Shown here: one piece after another, positions 8,401 to 15,337 of the stretch
Layout: every line of letters begins with the position of its first letter
Position numbering within the stretch: position 1 is the stretch's first letter
NCBI GenBank assembly: GCA_000310025.1
Contig: FN649750.1
Coordinates: 2,308,337 to 2,323,920 of the forward strand
DNA length: 15,584 nucleotides
Source of the DNA: Ectocarpus siliculosus
Lineage: Eukaryota; Sar; Phaeophyceae; Ectocarpales; Ectocarpaceae
Reading direction: 5' to 3'
Position numbers and translations under genes: made by a program
The notes under the pieces: generated by a model
Seen by the model: only the letters and a program-made list of their open reading frames with translations
Told to the model about the DNA's origin: nothing
Databases searched by the model: none

Positions 8401-11400
8401 GATGGGTGCCTCCTGCCCACACGCACACACTTACCCCAGCGTCCAGATGAGCGATGAGCGCGTTAGATGGGAATCTCGGTGTTGCTAGTAGGTGGGTCTG
8501 CTGCTTTGTCGATGGCGCCTGCTGCCGGTGATGATTCGGTGGACGGGAGCGATTCTGTGGATGGATGTGGAATCGATGGCTGCGAGGGAACCAGAGCTGC
8601 AATCCCGCCCACAAGAGTGAAACACCATGGTCGACGCTGGCCGCGGCAAGAGCGTTTCAGTCACACTCGAGGAGCCTCAGTATGACAAAGAAGATTGACG
8701 TCTTGGGTGTTGGCAGAAATCGTAGGGGAACTATACGCTCTCAAGGCTACTTACAAAAGAAAAAAAAAGACGAAAGAAACCCACGCCGAAAGAGAGAAAA
8801 AAAGAGGTTCGCCGGTTGATGTGGGGCGCCCAAGGGCACCGAATGTAGTTTGGCATCGCCACAATTTTTCTATTCCGTTCGATATTTTGGTCTTCCCGCG
8901 AGCACCGAAGGCGATACCGCCATACTTCAGTATCATCGCCAGGTGAAAACCGCCATATTTTGGTGATACCGGGACCGCCGAAGGTGGTACCGCCATATTT
9001 CAGTACCGCCAGAAAAATACCGCCATCTTTGGGTGATACCGAGACCGCCGAAGGTGGTACCGCCATATTTCGGTACCTCTAGAAAAATACCGCCGTATTT
9101 GGCAGTACCAGGAACCACCGGAGGCGATACCGCCATATTTATTTCAGTACCGCCAGAAAAGTACCGCCATATTTGGCAGTACCGGGAACCGCCAAAGGTG
9201 GTACCGCCGGAAAACGAAGTACCGGGATCCACCGAAAAGAGTACCGCCACACTGAAGTACCGCCCCGCCTGCATCCGCCTAAAACCGGTACCGAGGTGAA
9301 CCCTGAAAAATACAACTATCCATGGACCAACCCCGCAGTGCCTTCTCGCTGCTATTAGATGATGATTAGACGGACTATTATTATTATTGTTGTTGGAGAC
9401 CATGACTAATTGACTTCTCTTTCGCGCGAACAAGTTGAGACGACTTGACGCGCACGCCACCGAAAATAAATATCGAAACAGTACCGGGACCGCCCACCAC
9501 GGCGGGAAAAAAAAACCGGGAAAATTCCCGACGTATACCCTGGAAATATCACCGGGAATTTACCACCACATTTAGGTGGTACCGGGAACCAACCGCCAAA
9601 GGCCGTACCGCCCAAAAACGGAATTAATTCCGCATTCCGCCGAAAAAGTATCGTCATATTGCGTGACCGCCGAAAACGTACCCCACCGTGGGGTACTTCC
9701 CCACCTCAAGTTCAAGTGCCGGGAACCACCATACATAATAAATGTACCGTCGTCATATTGGGTGACCGCGGAAAAAGTACCACAAAAAAAACGAAGTACC
9801 GGGAACCGCCTAAAAAGCGTAGTATGCATCGTAGTACCTTTCCTCTTGTGGCGCCATCGTACACAAAGACACAAACGGCACTTGAAGTAAAACCAATTGG
9901 GGAATGTGATGAGATGTGACGATCTCTGACGCGGGTTCAGTGTGTAGTCCGACCACTGTGTGCAGGTTGGAGCCGCTTCGCTTCTTCAGTCTATTTCCTT
10001 CCTTATCCTTCCTTTGTCTCTCAGTCACTCGCTATCGCTCACTCCCAGCTCCCAGGCAACACCAGGCAACACCAGGCAACACACTTTGCAAGGCTATGGA
10101 ATATAACAATAAAGAGCTAATCTCTTTAATTGTCAATAAAGAGCTAAGCTCTTTATTGTCATATTCCATTGGTGCAAGGTGGAACGCCTCCACATCGCTT
10201 GCTACTGCTAGTAACCATTGTACTGCTACCTGCCTAAAGTCGGAATACTAGGAATCTGGGCAGGTGGTCGGGATATTCATGAAAGATATGCCCGCCCAGA
10301 TGGTATCTTAGTCCAAGGGTCCAAATACCATAACAGGAAGAAGCCGTGGGCACACGGCAATCTATTGACAATATATAGTCTAGCGTGGTTAACGGACCCT
10401 CTCACCGGGAGTTGTCTTCACATATAAAAACCGTTCCGATCTCTCTCTACCCAGTACCTTCATATGTCCGTGCTGATCCAACACTTGACGCGGTCGATTC
10501 CCGTGGTCACAGGCTAACTTACCATGAAGAGGTACGCTAAAAAAACTGGCCCCGAGGGGTCCGCAAGTCAACAGAAATCAACGACAGATGTTCTGGAGTC
10601 CTCCGCGCCCTCTGCGCGCTATGCGAGGTAAGAACTGAGACTAGGAGTCAGCATCACGGGCCAGAGAGAAAGAGGTACACCCCCTTGGTTCGATCTCGGT
10701 GCTTCACACGCAAGCAGAGACAAGGCCATCTGGCACAGGAAAAGAGAGAAAAAAAGAGCGACATAGAGAAAAAAGAGAAAAAGAGAAAAATTTAAAAGGA
10801 AACAGGAAGAAAACAGAAAACGAAAACGAAAAAGAAACGAAAAAGAAAAAGAGCGTGTGTGCATCATGAAACGATGACACGACTCCATGGTTCGCAGCTT
10901 GGTAGACTGTGCTGTCTGTCGTCCGCACCTTGGAGACGTCGCCCACCACAACCGCCACTTCTCCTCCGGCCGACTTGATTTCTGCGGCCACTTCGTCGAG
11001 CTTGACCTCGCGCCTCGCTGCAATCACCACCTGTGTACGTACGCACAACATGTATGTTGGAAAGTGGTACAGTCGCAGTTCAAAACGTGGCCTACTTGGA
11101 GGGCACCGACACCTTGCGGAAGCACGCAAATTCAGGTGCGAAAACACCGATGATGTACATCTGTGCGGAAACGCCGTTCGTTCTCGTTTTGTCGCGCGCA
11201 CCCCCCGGTACCATTTCGCCGATTGACCGATGGGCGCCATAACGCGCGCATTTACGGTACTCAAGAGGGGGAAAATGCTTCCACTTATACAATAGGCTGC
11301 CGAAACCCTCCTGCACCCGTCCCTCTCATGAACATAGACCGAGATTGACATATCGTCTGTGGTTTCGAGAGGAGGTATGAGAAGGAGAAGCAAGGAGGTA

Positions 11401-12412
11401 GATAGCTCGTGGTTCAGCCGCATGCTGGTGGAGACAAACTTAAGGAATAATAAAAACACACACAGAAAGACTACCCATTCGAGATATAGTAGACAAACCC
11501 CAGACAAGAAAGACCACAAGCAAGGATTTATTTTTTTTTCTTAATATGACACAACGTGTCCGGTGTGGCGTTTTTTTTATTTTTCTTAATATGACACCAC
11601 GAAACCATCTCCATCATAGAAAAGAGTCTGAGACAGATTAGCAATGGATTCATAGCGTCAGAAAAGTACCTGTATGTCTACGATTTCCCAGACAGCATAT
11701 AGGGACATCTCCCCTGCGGGTAACAGGCTCAACAAGACAGTTTGGTAGTTGTCTTGTTTTTGCATGTAGATCTTGGTGCGATGTGTGATTTCTAGGCGTT
11801 CAAATTCCGTCGTTGACAACCAGCCTAACCTAACGCTCGCTTGCAGATCGCCGTAGCTCGTGCTCGCCCGCACAGTCCTCGCGAATTATCACACGAAAGA
11901 TCGCCGCCAAACAATGAATGTATAGTCTAGACTAACTAGAGGAGACGCGGTAGTTTGTAGACGAGACGATCAGTTTTACTTATACGACCGCGACGTAGCG
12001 AGAGGAACCCAATATTTTCACTCGCTTGTCGACACCAGCAGCAGCAGCTTCGGCGATAGGCTCCAATACCACGAAATGGTTCCATAACCGAACACAACAC
12101 GCAACATGCTCTTGTAGTCTACAGCGTTAAAATCTTCATGAACATGATGAGGGAATCAGCTGGGGCGTCCTTTTACTTCGCCTTGGTATATGTTTCTGTG
12201 TGTGTTTTTATTATTCCTTAGACTAATAATGTGTTTCGCCTTGGTGATGTTTCTGTGTGTGTTTTTATTATTCCTTAGACTAATGTGTTTCGCCCTTCTC
12301 ATTTCGTAAATACCTTCGCTCCTTCCTTCGCGAAGGCAGTGGCAGTCGCCTTGCCGATCCCCGAAGAAGCACCTGTAACCAGAGCGACGCACCCCTCAAG
12401 CTTCATGGCCAT
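5230..12412 (-). CDS. Short-chain dehydrogenase/reductase gene, 5' half, three exons
   Basis: Joining 12412-12314, 11030-10929 and 5406-5230 gives 126 codons. All junctions are GT-AG and in phase 0. The product is a classical Rossmann-fold SDR: TGASSGIG (residues 13-20) binds the dinucleotide, GDV (63-65) contacts adenine, NNAG (90-93) stabilises the central sheet, and Asn115 in NTNVKS is the Asn of the catalytic tetrad. Arg39-Arg40 after the second strand, with no acidic residue there, suggests NADP(H). Family length is about 250 residues, so roughly half is missing, including the Ser and YxxxK. Those exons should lie left of the window, past the copia element. The substrate cannot be told. 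No targeting sequence is seen with the chosen start, so it is probably cytosolic. If no downstream exons exist, this is a broken gene. Confidence 0.85.
5660..5945. repeat. 35-bp tandem minisatellite, about eight units, in SDR intron 2
   Basis: The marker CGGATTTTCCTACTTAGAT recurs with cytosine anchors at 5669, 5705, 5740, 5775, 5810, 5846 and 5881, a period of 35 or 36. The central four units are nearly identical; the outer ones, especially on the right, are diverged. Each unit holds a short inverted pair ACTT-AGATC-AAGT. It ends about 250 bases from the exon 3 acceptor. Confidence 0.9.
5946..6565. other. Intronic stretch without a recognised feature
   Basis: No supported gene. There are short A/C-rich iterations (AACCAAACCTAACCAAACC at about 5980-5998) and C/T/G-rich sequence. 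A 14-nt segment at about 6211-6224 is the inverse of the start of the duplication at 6564. Open frames here are short and carry no recognisable motif. Confidence 0.5.
6566..6684. repeat. Diverged direct duplication, copy A
   Basis: It pairs with 6807-6925. Shared landmarks in order are GTGACAGCA(GCA)CC, GTATGA, CTGCAC, GATCA, GACACT, ATCTCTCT, GAGTC/CAGTC and GCGAAGAGATGC, at the same spacing. The offset is about 241 bases. The - strand translations of the two copies also align (TSV, TVQP, HTGA, VTC), which reflects common descent and not necessarily coding. Confidence 0.75.
6807..6925. repeat. Diverged direct duplication, copy B
   Basis: Partner of the copy at 6566-6684, with clear order-preserving similarity and several substitutions and small indels. 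Similarity may begin a little further upstream in both copies, around 6537 and 6771. Neither copy has a feature suggesting a gene. Confidence 0.75.
6960..7995. other. Intronic stretch with one hairpin, no gene recognised
   Basis: A perfect 8-bp stem TACACCGG/CCGGTGTA at 7117-7124 and 7131-7138 encloses a 6-nt loop. It is flanked by an imperfect outer pair (GGTTG...CAACC) at about 7087 and 7145. A CTG run lies at about 7611-7623. The 117-codon frame 6991-7344 has no recognisable motif. Nothing else is supported. Confidence 0.45.
8022..8093. repeat. Outlying GTACCGCC repeat cluster
   Basis: Five GTACCGCC-like units alternate with ATACTACAGTACC-type sequence and include the perfect palindrome GTACTGCAGTAC at 8040-8051. 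They belong to the same family as the main array starting at 8903, about 800 bases to the right. Confidence 0.8.
8216..8303. repeat. Dispersed repeat, copy 1 (CTTAATATGACAC family)
   Basis: From TTTTTCTTAATATGACACAA to GTCAGAAATGTA this segment matches 11577-11667 at roughly nine of ten bases by eye, with two small indels. Both copies sit in introns of the SDR gene, this one in intron 2. Sequence on both sides diverges at once, so the ends look sharp, as expected for a short non-autonomous element. Confidence 0.85.
8903..9290. repeat. Main GTACCGCC array: 60-74 bp tandem units of palindromic sequence
   Basis: Units built from GGTACCGCCATATTTCGG, GTACCGCCAGAAAAATACC and GGTGATACCGGGACCGCCG repeat with ends of the GGTGGTAC block at 9000, 9060, 9130 and 9204. 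GGTACC and GGYGGTACCRCC are near-palindromes, so both strands look alike and hairpins are possible. The - strand is free of stops for 175 codons (9460-8933) with peptides such as YGGTTFGG and WRYFSGGTE; I read this as a by-product of the repeat, not a gene. Confidence 0.88.
9360..9390. repeat. ATT microsatellite
   Basis: A short TTA/ATT run followed by GTT units (about 9375-9395) lies between the two parts of the GTACCGCC array. Confidence 0.6.
9478..9835. repeat. Degenerate part of the GTACCGCC array with long palindromes
   Basis: Scattered units of the same family (GTACCGGGACCGCC, GTACCGGGAACCGCC, GTGACCGCCGAAAACGTACC) occur with more A runs and less regular spacing. Embedded here are the palindrome CGGAATTAATTCCG (9619-9632) and the hairpin GTACCCCACCGTGGGGTAC (9678-9696, 9-bp arms around one base). 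Confidence 0.8.
10052..10081. repeat. Three tandem copies of a 10-bp unit
   Basis: CCAGGCAACA is repeated exactly three times, immediately left of the inverted repeat at 10097. Confidence 0.9.
10097..10168. repeat. 72-bp foldback (inverted repeat) with possible 7-bp flanking duplication
   Basis: The arms at 10097-10118 and 10147-10168 are 22 bases each with one mismatch. An inner perfect hairpin of 12-bp arms around a single base (10134-10158) competes with the outer fold, because the AATAAAGAGCTAA segment occurs twice on the left. TGCAAGG is present at 10087-10093 and 10173-10179, three to four bases outside the arms, which resembles a target-site duplication. It could be a tiny foldback or MITE-like element. 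Confidence 0.8.
10738..10853. repeat. Long purine tract (+), pyrimidine tract in the SDR transcript
   Basis: About 115 bases are almost entirely A/G on the + strand. On the - strand, the direction of the SDR transcript, this is a T/C tract that ends in CCTGTGCCAG at 10730. That is the layout of a strong 3' splice site, yet no coding exon is required here. Confidence 0.75.
10929..11030 (-). CDS. SDR exon 2, second beta strand to adenine pocket
   Basis: It encodes 34 residues, VVIAARREVKLDEVAAEIKS onward to VVVGDVSK. The acceptor is ...CGTACACAG| at 11032-11031 and the donor is AAG|GTGCGG at 10928-10927, both phase 0. Placed after exon 1, the protein reads across the junction exactly as SDRs do (GAK followed by VVIAARR). 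The paired Arg residues are the basis for guessing NADP(H) use. Confidence 0.85.
11441..11468. repeat. Left arm of perfect 28-bp inverted repeat in SDR intron 1
   Basis: It is the exact reverse complement of both 12193-12220 and 12250-12277. The core on this strand is AAGGAATAATAAAAACACAC. The arms are some 725 bases apart and both lie within intron 1 of the SDR gene. Similarity stops sharply outside the 28 bases on the side I can compare. Confidence 0.92.
11529..11552. repeat. Partial copy of the CTTAATATGACAC dispersed repeat
   Basis: It shares TTTTTCTTAATATGACACAA plus CG with the copy at 8216, then diverges. It lies about 50 bases left of the fuller copy at 11577, in the same orientation. 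Confidence 0.75.
11577..11667. repeat. Dispersed repeat, copy 2 (CTTAATATGACAC family)
   Basis: Partner of 8216-8303, in the same orientation, located in SDR intron 1. The shared block includes GAGTCTGAGACAGATTAGCA near its centre. It differs by a few substitutions and by a 4-base and a 3-base length change. Confidence 0.85.
11668..12176. other. Intron 1 stretch without a recognised gene
   Basis: I see no coding exon or RNA gene. Present are the 12-bp palindrome TAGTCTAGACTA (11923-11934) and a short AGCAGCAGC run (about 12035). A 71-codon frame on the - strand (11873-11658) has no recognisable content. Confidence 0.5.
12177..12295. repeat. Two-copy tandem repeat (57-58 bp) at the 5' end of SDR intron 1
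   Basis: The unit TTCGCCTTGG...TTTCTGTGTGTGTTTTTATT...CCTTAGACTAATGTG starts at 12177 and 12235, with a third start at about 12289. Each unit contains the 28-bp segment that is inverted at 11441. The array comes within 20 bases of the exon 1 donor at 12313. Confidence 0.9.
12314..12412 (-). CDS. SDR exon 1 (coding part), cofactor-binding motif
   Basis: It encodes 33 residues starting MAMKLEGCVALVTG and ending EGAK. I chose the ATG at 12412 because its context (A at -3, G at +4) is strong and because SDRs of this type start only a few residues before the first strand. A second ATG follows two codons later. The frame is open upstream to 12583, so a longer N-terminus is possible but has no domain or clear targeting signal. 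The donor follows directly: AAG|GTATTT at 12313-12312. Confidence 0.85.
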
Positions 12413-12630
12413 GATTACGTCTGGAGATGATGTCTGAGGTTTCAGAGGGTATGGATCGAAAAGCTCCGTGCGAGGTGACTGCTGTTGAAGGTGATTGTGG
12501 AATGGGAGAGGCAGGCAGCGTGGGAAGAGCGAGGCAACGACGGTGAGGTCCCGAGGGGGAAAATCCAAAACTTTAGGACTCACAGGGCGTGTCTTAACGC
12601 TCTAGACCTATGGAAGATGACAATATAGAG
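12413..12630 (-). promoter_or_regulatory. Probable 5' leader and promoter of the SDR gene
   Basis: Upstream of the chosen ATG, the - strand has a C/T-rich stretch (for example CTCGCTCTTCCCACGCTG near 12530-12513) typical of a 5' leader. A TATA-like CTCTATATTG lies at 12630-12621, about 210 bases before the ATG. If used, transcription would start near 12590-12600. The frame is open from 12583 without a stop, so an in-frame upstream ATG at 12583 is an alternative start. Only sequence resemblance supports this. Confidence 0.3.
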
Positions 12631-13843
12631 CGAAGCTTGGAATGAAACTTGAGGTTCCGCCGCACGCTAGCTGCAAGCCGGGAGTACAATATGAAGGCTT
12701 GTGTGTCAAAAGGGGACGTTTTGCGTCAGCAAGGCGGACACACTATCACACTCTCTTCGACACACGATACCTCGCTGCACCTGCCTCGTGGAGGCGTGGA
12801 ACTGCCTTGGGAGTCTCGGGACCATCACAGGCAAGGGTGGAGGCCAAGGTTTCATCCAAATTTGTCACCGGTGAGCCCATAACCCGATATGCAACTACCT
12901 GTGGGAACCAGGGAAAGGCACCCACCATTCGACATACCCTCTGTGCCAGCAACTGATGCTCTCCACATAGTTGTGATTGCCCCATATATTCCCCGGCCAG
13001 GCATATCTGCACCTCCTGATCTATCTAGGGCAACAGTCCGTGTCTAAATCCGTCCAGTGTGTGTCGAGCAAAGTCAAATCTTCCAGACAGAAACGTCCAC
13101 GATCACGTAGCGGGTGGTCGGCATGGCAACATGTCTCATGTCTCCGATCAAATTTGAATCTGAAAAAAGAGCGAGTGCTCAAAAGTACGCAAGACTGCAT
13201 ATACATATGCATACTGCTGTAGACTACATTGTCTATTGGTTATTCTACGTCGAGCATCACTAGCTGTAGACTTTTGCACTACTGCTGTGAAAGGTTGCCG
13301 CGGAAGGAAACTTTGGCCGTTCACCCTTATTGTTTATCGGCAATCTCCCTCGGGATACAGATCCTGAGTGAGGTAGCGCAGCAGTATAGTCTAGACTATA
13401 CAAACCTCTGTCCAGACCCTTGGGAGAAACAAATGCCGATGTGGGGAGTAATGTTTCGTAGGTACCATAAGACAAGTGTCTGGTGCATCCGGCGGTAATG
13501 TCTGCCCAAAACACGATTATGGTTATGTCTGCCAACTCATGAGTAAATTCTTCGAGTTTCCTTCAGCAATTATCCCCGTCTTTGGTAGTCATGTTCTTTC
13601 GTCCCGTAGCCGGTGTTCCCTTGCCGGGTAGATGTACGCTGAGCATCGCAGTTCTCATTCACTACTGCTGTCACTATTTTGTCACACGGTATTTGGGTTA
13701 CCCGTCGCAGGAACACGTTGGGCCTACAGCAACACCAATATCGTCAACCGTTGGTATACAGCCGAGGCATTACAACAACACCATTCCGCTGTAGCGGGAA
13801 AGGTCGGACAAAAAATATAAGAACGTGATTTTGGCATTCTGAA
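12631..13843. other. Upstream region of the SDR gene, no supported gene
   Basis: Frames at 12642-12956 (+, 104 codons) and 12746-13012 (-, 88 codons) overlap each other and contain nothing I recognise. The perfect 18-bp palindrome GTATAGTCTAGACTATAC is at 13384-13401. CACTACTGCTGT occurs at about 13277 and 13661. A neighbouring divergent gene is possible but nothing shows it. Confidence 0.45.
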
Positions 13844-13914
13844 GTGGCAATAGAAGAAAGTAAGACGCGCGGCTGTACAGTAAACTACCCCGCCCTCCCC
13901 AAATTCCGTGCTTT

Positions 13915-14331
13915 ATGGTACTGCTCCGACCACACCGTGCAGGATATATGCGAGCAACGGTTTGCTCACATCCATGCAGGGGGCGGGACCACGAGGAACC
14001 CCACCGCGCGCATGGCCAAGAGGAGGCACAGCAGGGCGACCGACACCGAGGAGTGCACGGGTTTTCTCGGATGAACTCCAACAAGAACGCCCGCAAGGAG
14101 GGACCTGACCTGGCGGGCTCCCGAGGAAAGCTCATGTTGTCTGTCACAGATGAAGAGCGACCGATGTCTGTTGACGCGCGATCAAAGGGATTTGTTGAAT
14201 CAGCTCCTTGCCCTCGCGTTGTTGAAGTCGAACCCCTAGTATTTCCCAAGGTGCTAGGGAAGAGCAACGCCCCCGTGAGCGACCCCAAGACGAACCCGTA
14301 CGAAACCAAACCGAAGGCGTCCAGGAAGTAG
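13915..14331 (+). CDS. Uncertain open frame, 138 codons, hydrophilic product
   Basis: I do not recognise this product. The right half (from the internal ATG at about 14071) reads MNSNKNARKEGPDLAGSRGK and ends KTNPYETKPKASRK before TAG. It is hydrophilic and Lys/Pro-rich, with G or C in most third codon positions and a purine bias at first positions, as in coding sequence. Against it, the opposite strand is also open for 180 codons over the same span (14309-13770). A third frame there reads as a hydrophobic, membrane-like segment (VALLCLLLAMRAVGFLVV, about 14040-13990). The whole block is GC-rich, which alone lengthens open frames. It may be an exon of a gene on either strand, or neither. Confidence 0.22.
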   Translation: MVLLRPHRAGYMRATVCSHPCRGRDHEEPHRAHGQEEAQQGDRHRGVHGFSRMNSNKNARKEGPDLAGSRGKLMLSVTDEERPMSVDARSKGFVESAPCPRVVEVEPLVFPKVLGKSNAPVSDPKTNPYETKPKASRK

Positions 14332-14372
14332 AGGTTACGGCGTGTGTTGTAGATGGGTTAAATGGAAAATGT

Positions 14373-14517
14373 TGGTCGGCAGTTGAAGGTTTATAGAAAG
14401 TCGTGGGCCCACGCGTTCTCCCCTCATTGTTTTTTATTGTTGTGGATAACGGTGGTCGCCGGTTTAAGGTTTATGGAATGTCGCGGGCCCACGCTTTTTT
14501 CCCTCTTTAGGTTTTGT
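14373..14517. repeat. Pair of diverged direct repeats, offset 80
   Basis: GGTCGGCAGTTGAAGGTTTAT at 14374 pairs with GGTCGCCGGTTTAAGGTTTAT at 14454. Each is followed by GTCGYGGGCCCACGC and a T-rich tail. The first copy holds the perfect palindrome CGTGGGCCCACG at 14402-14413. Confidence 0.85.
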
Positions 14518-14546
14518 TTCGGGTGCGTTTGAGATTTCTTTGCCTT

Positions 14547-14710
14547 TCTAATTCGAGTGTGTTTGTGCGTGTCTCGGAACGGCGATGGTCACCAAGAAAA
14601 CGCCATTAGAGGTGTGGTGCGTTTGACAATTTTCGCCTATTTCAAGTGTGTGTGTGCGCGTCTCGGAACGGCGACGGCCACCAAGACAACGCCATGAGAG
14701 GTGTATTTAC
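14547..14710. repeat. Second pair of direct repeats, offset 89
   Basis: Both copies contain GTGTGTTTGTGCGTGTCTCG or its close variant, then GGAACGGCGAYGG, CACCAAGA, AACGCCAT and AGAGGTGT (first tctcgg at 14572, second at 14661). The two copies are close to nine tenths identical by eye. They follow directly on the other pair, so 14373-14710 is a nested duplicated block. Confidence 0.85.
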
Positions 14711-14960
14711 AACTCATGTTGCGACGTGGGGGAGGCAAGCCACGAGAAGCAGCGCAGATTATCTTAGTTTCGTTGATGCGTAGTTTAAGTTACATGAATA
14801 CGTCGGAAGATCTGTGTGGATCATTTGTCATTTCCCGAATGTGGTCGTGTCAACTATCTTGTTCCCGCAGGCACCTGTCCGCGAATATTTTGCGACATTG
14901 TGGTCGGGTAATAACTACTGCTTATCTTTCGTGGAACTTGTGCGTTGCTTTGCCATCGAC

Positions 14961-14973
14961 TTTTTTTTTTTTT
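14961..14973. repeat. T13 homopolymer
   Basis: Thirteen consecutive T on the + strand. It falls inside weak open frames on both strands, which argues against their being coding. Confidence 0.95.
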
Positions 14974-14989
14974 GCTGTGATGCGGGCCA

Positions 14990-15337
14990 ATGGCACGGTG
15001 CGAAACACCCTCAGCCCCATACAGTCCAACGGGTGAGCAAAAATACATTTCCCTCCACACGTCGACATCCGATTTCCCAATACCGGATACTTTCGGGGAG
15101 GATACGCAAAGTCGAGTAAACACAGGGGGCCCGTGGGGGAATCCAGATTTGCGGCCGGGTACCCTAGCCGTTGCGACACGATCATGCGAAACGGCCACGT
15201 TGAACATCAAGTCAGGAACGAAGGAAGTGTGTCCCACATGCGACTTGAAGAAGGCACACTTAATTATTTCGTCCCTCCGGAGTACCTGTGTGGTCGGGGT
15301 TGCTTATTATAACGTGCTTCCCTTCCCACACCCATGA
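14990..15337 (+). CDS. Uncertain open frame, 115 codons
   Basis: It starts at an ATG and ends in TGA; the product begins MARCETPSAPYSPTGEQKYI and contains a CPTC pair near residue 80. I recognise no family. Codon third positions show no clear bias, an equally long frame runs on the other strand (15237-14854), and a frame of this length is expected by chance in a window this size. Listed only so that the stretch is described. Confidence 0.12.
   Translation: MARCETPSAPYSPTGEQKYISLHTSTSDFPIPDTFGEDTQSRVNTGGPWGNPDLRPGTLAVATRSCETATLNIKSGTKEVCPTCDLKKAHLIISSLRSTCVVGVAYYNVLPFPHP

Noticed and set aside
8903-9290. CRISPR-like array
   Set aside because: The repeats are contiguous and self-similar throughout, with no unique spacers of constant length, and the window is eukaryotic.
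8933-9460. 175-codon open frame on the - strand with repeated YGGTTFGG and WRYFSGGTE peptides
   Set aside because: It coincides with the palindromic repeat array; absence of stops follows from the unit sequence, and unit length is not a consistent multiple of three.
10680-10705. GGTTCGATCT as the T-arm of a tRNA
   Set aside because: The flanks do not pair as a T stem and no anticodon or acceptor arm can be laid out around it.
12642-12956. 104-codon + frame upstream of the SDR gene
   Set aside because: No family resemblance, and it overlaps an open frame on the other strand of similar quality.
14226-14255. GGGGTTCGACTTC on the - strand as a tRNA T-arm
   Set aside because: No five-base stem closes the loop and no cloverleaf can be drawn.
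14854-15237. 127-codon - frame
   Set aside because: It contains a lysine run from the T13 homopolymer, has no recognisable domain, and overlaps an equally long + frame.
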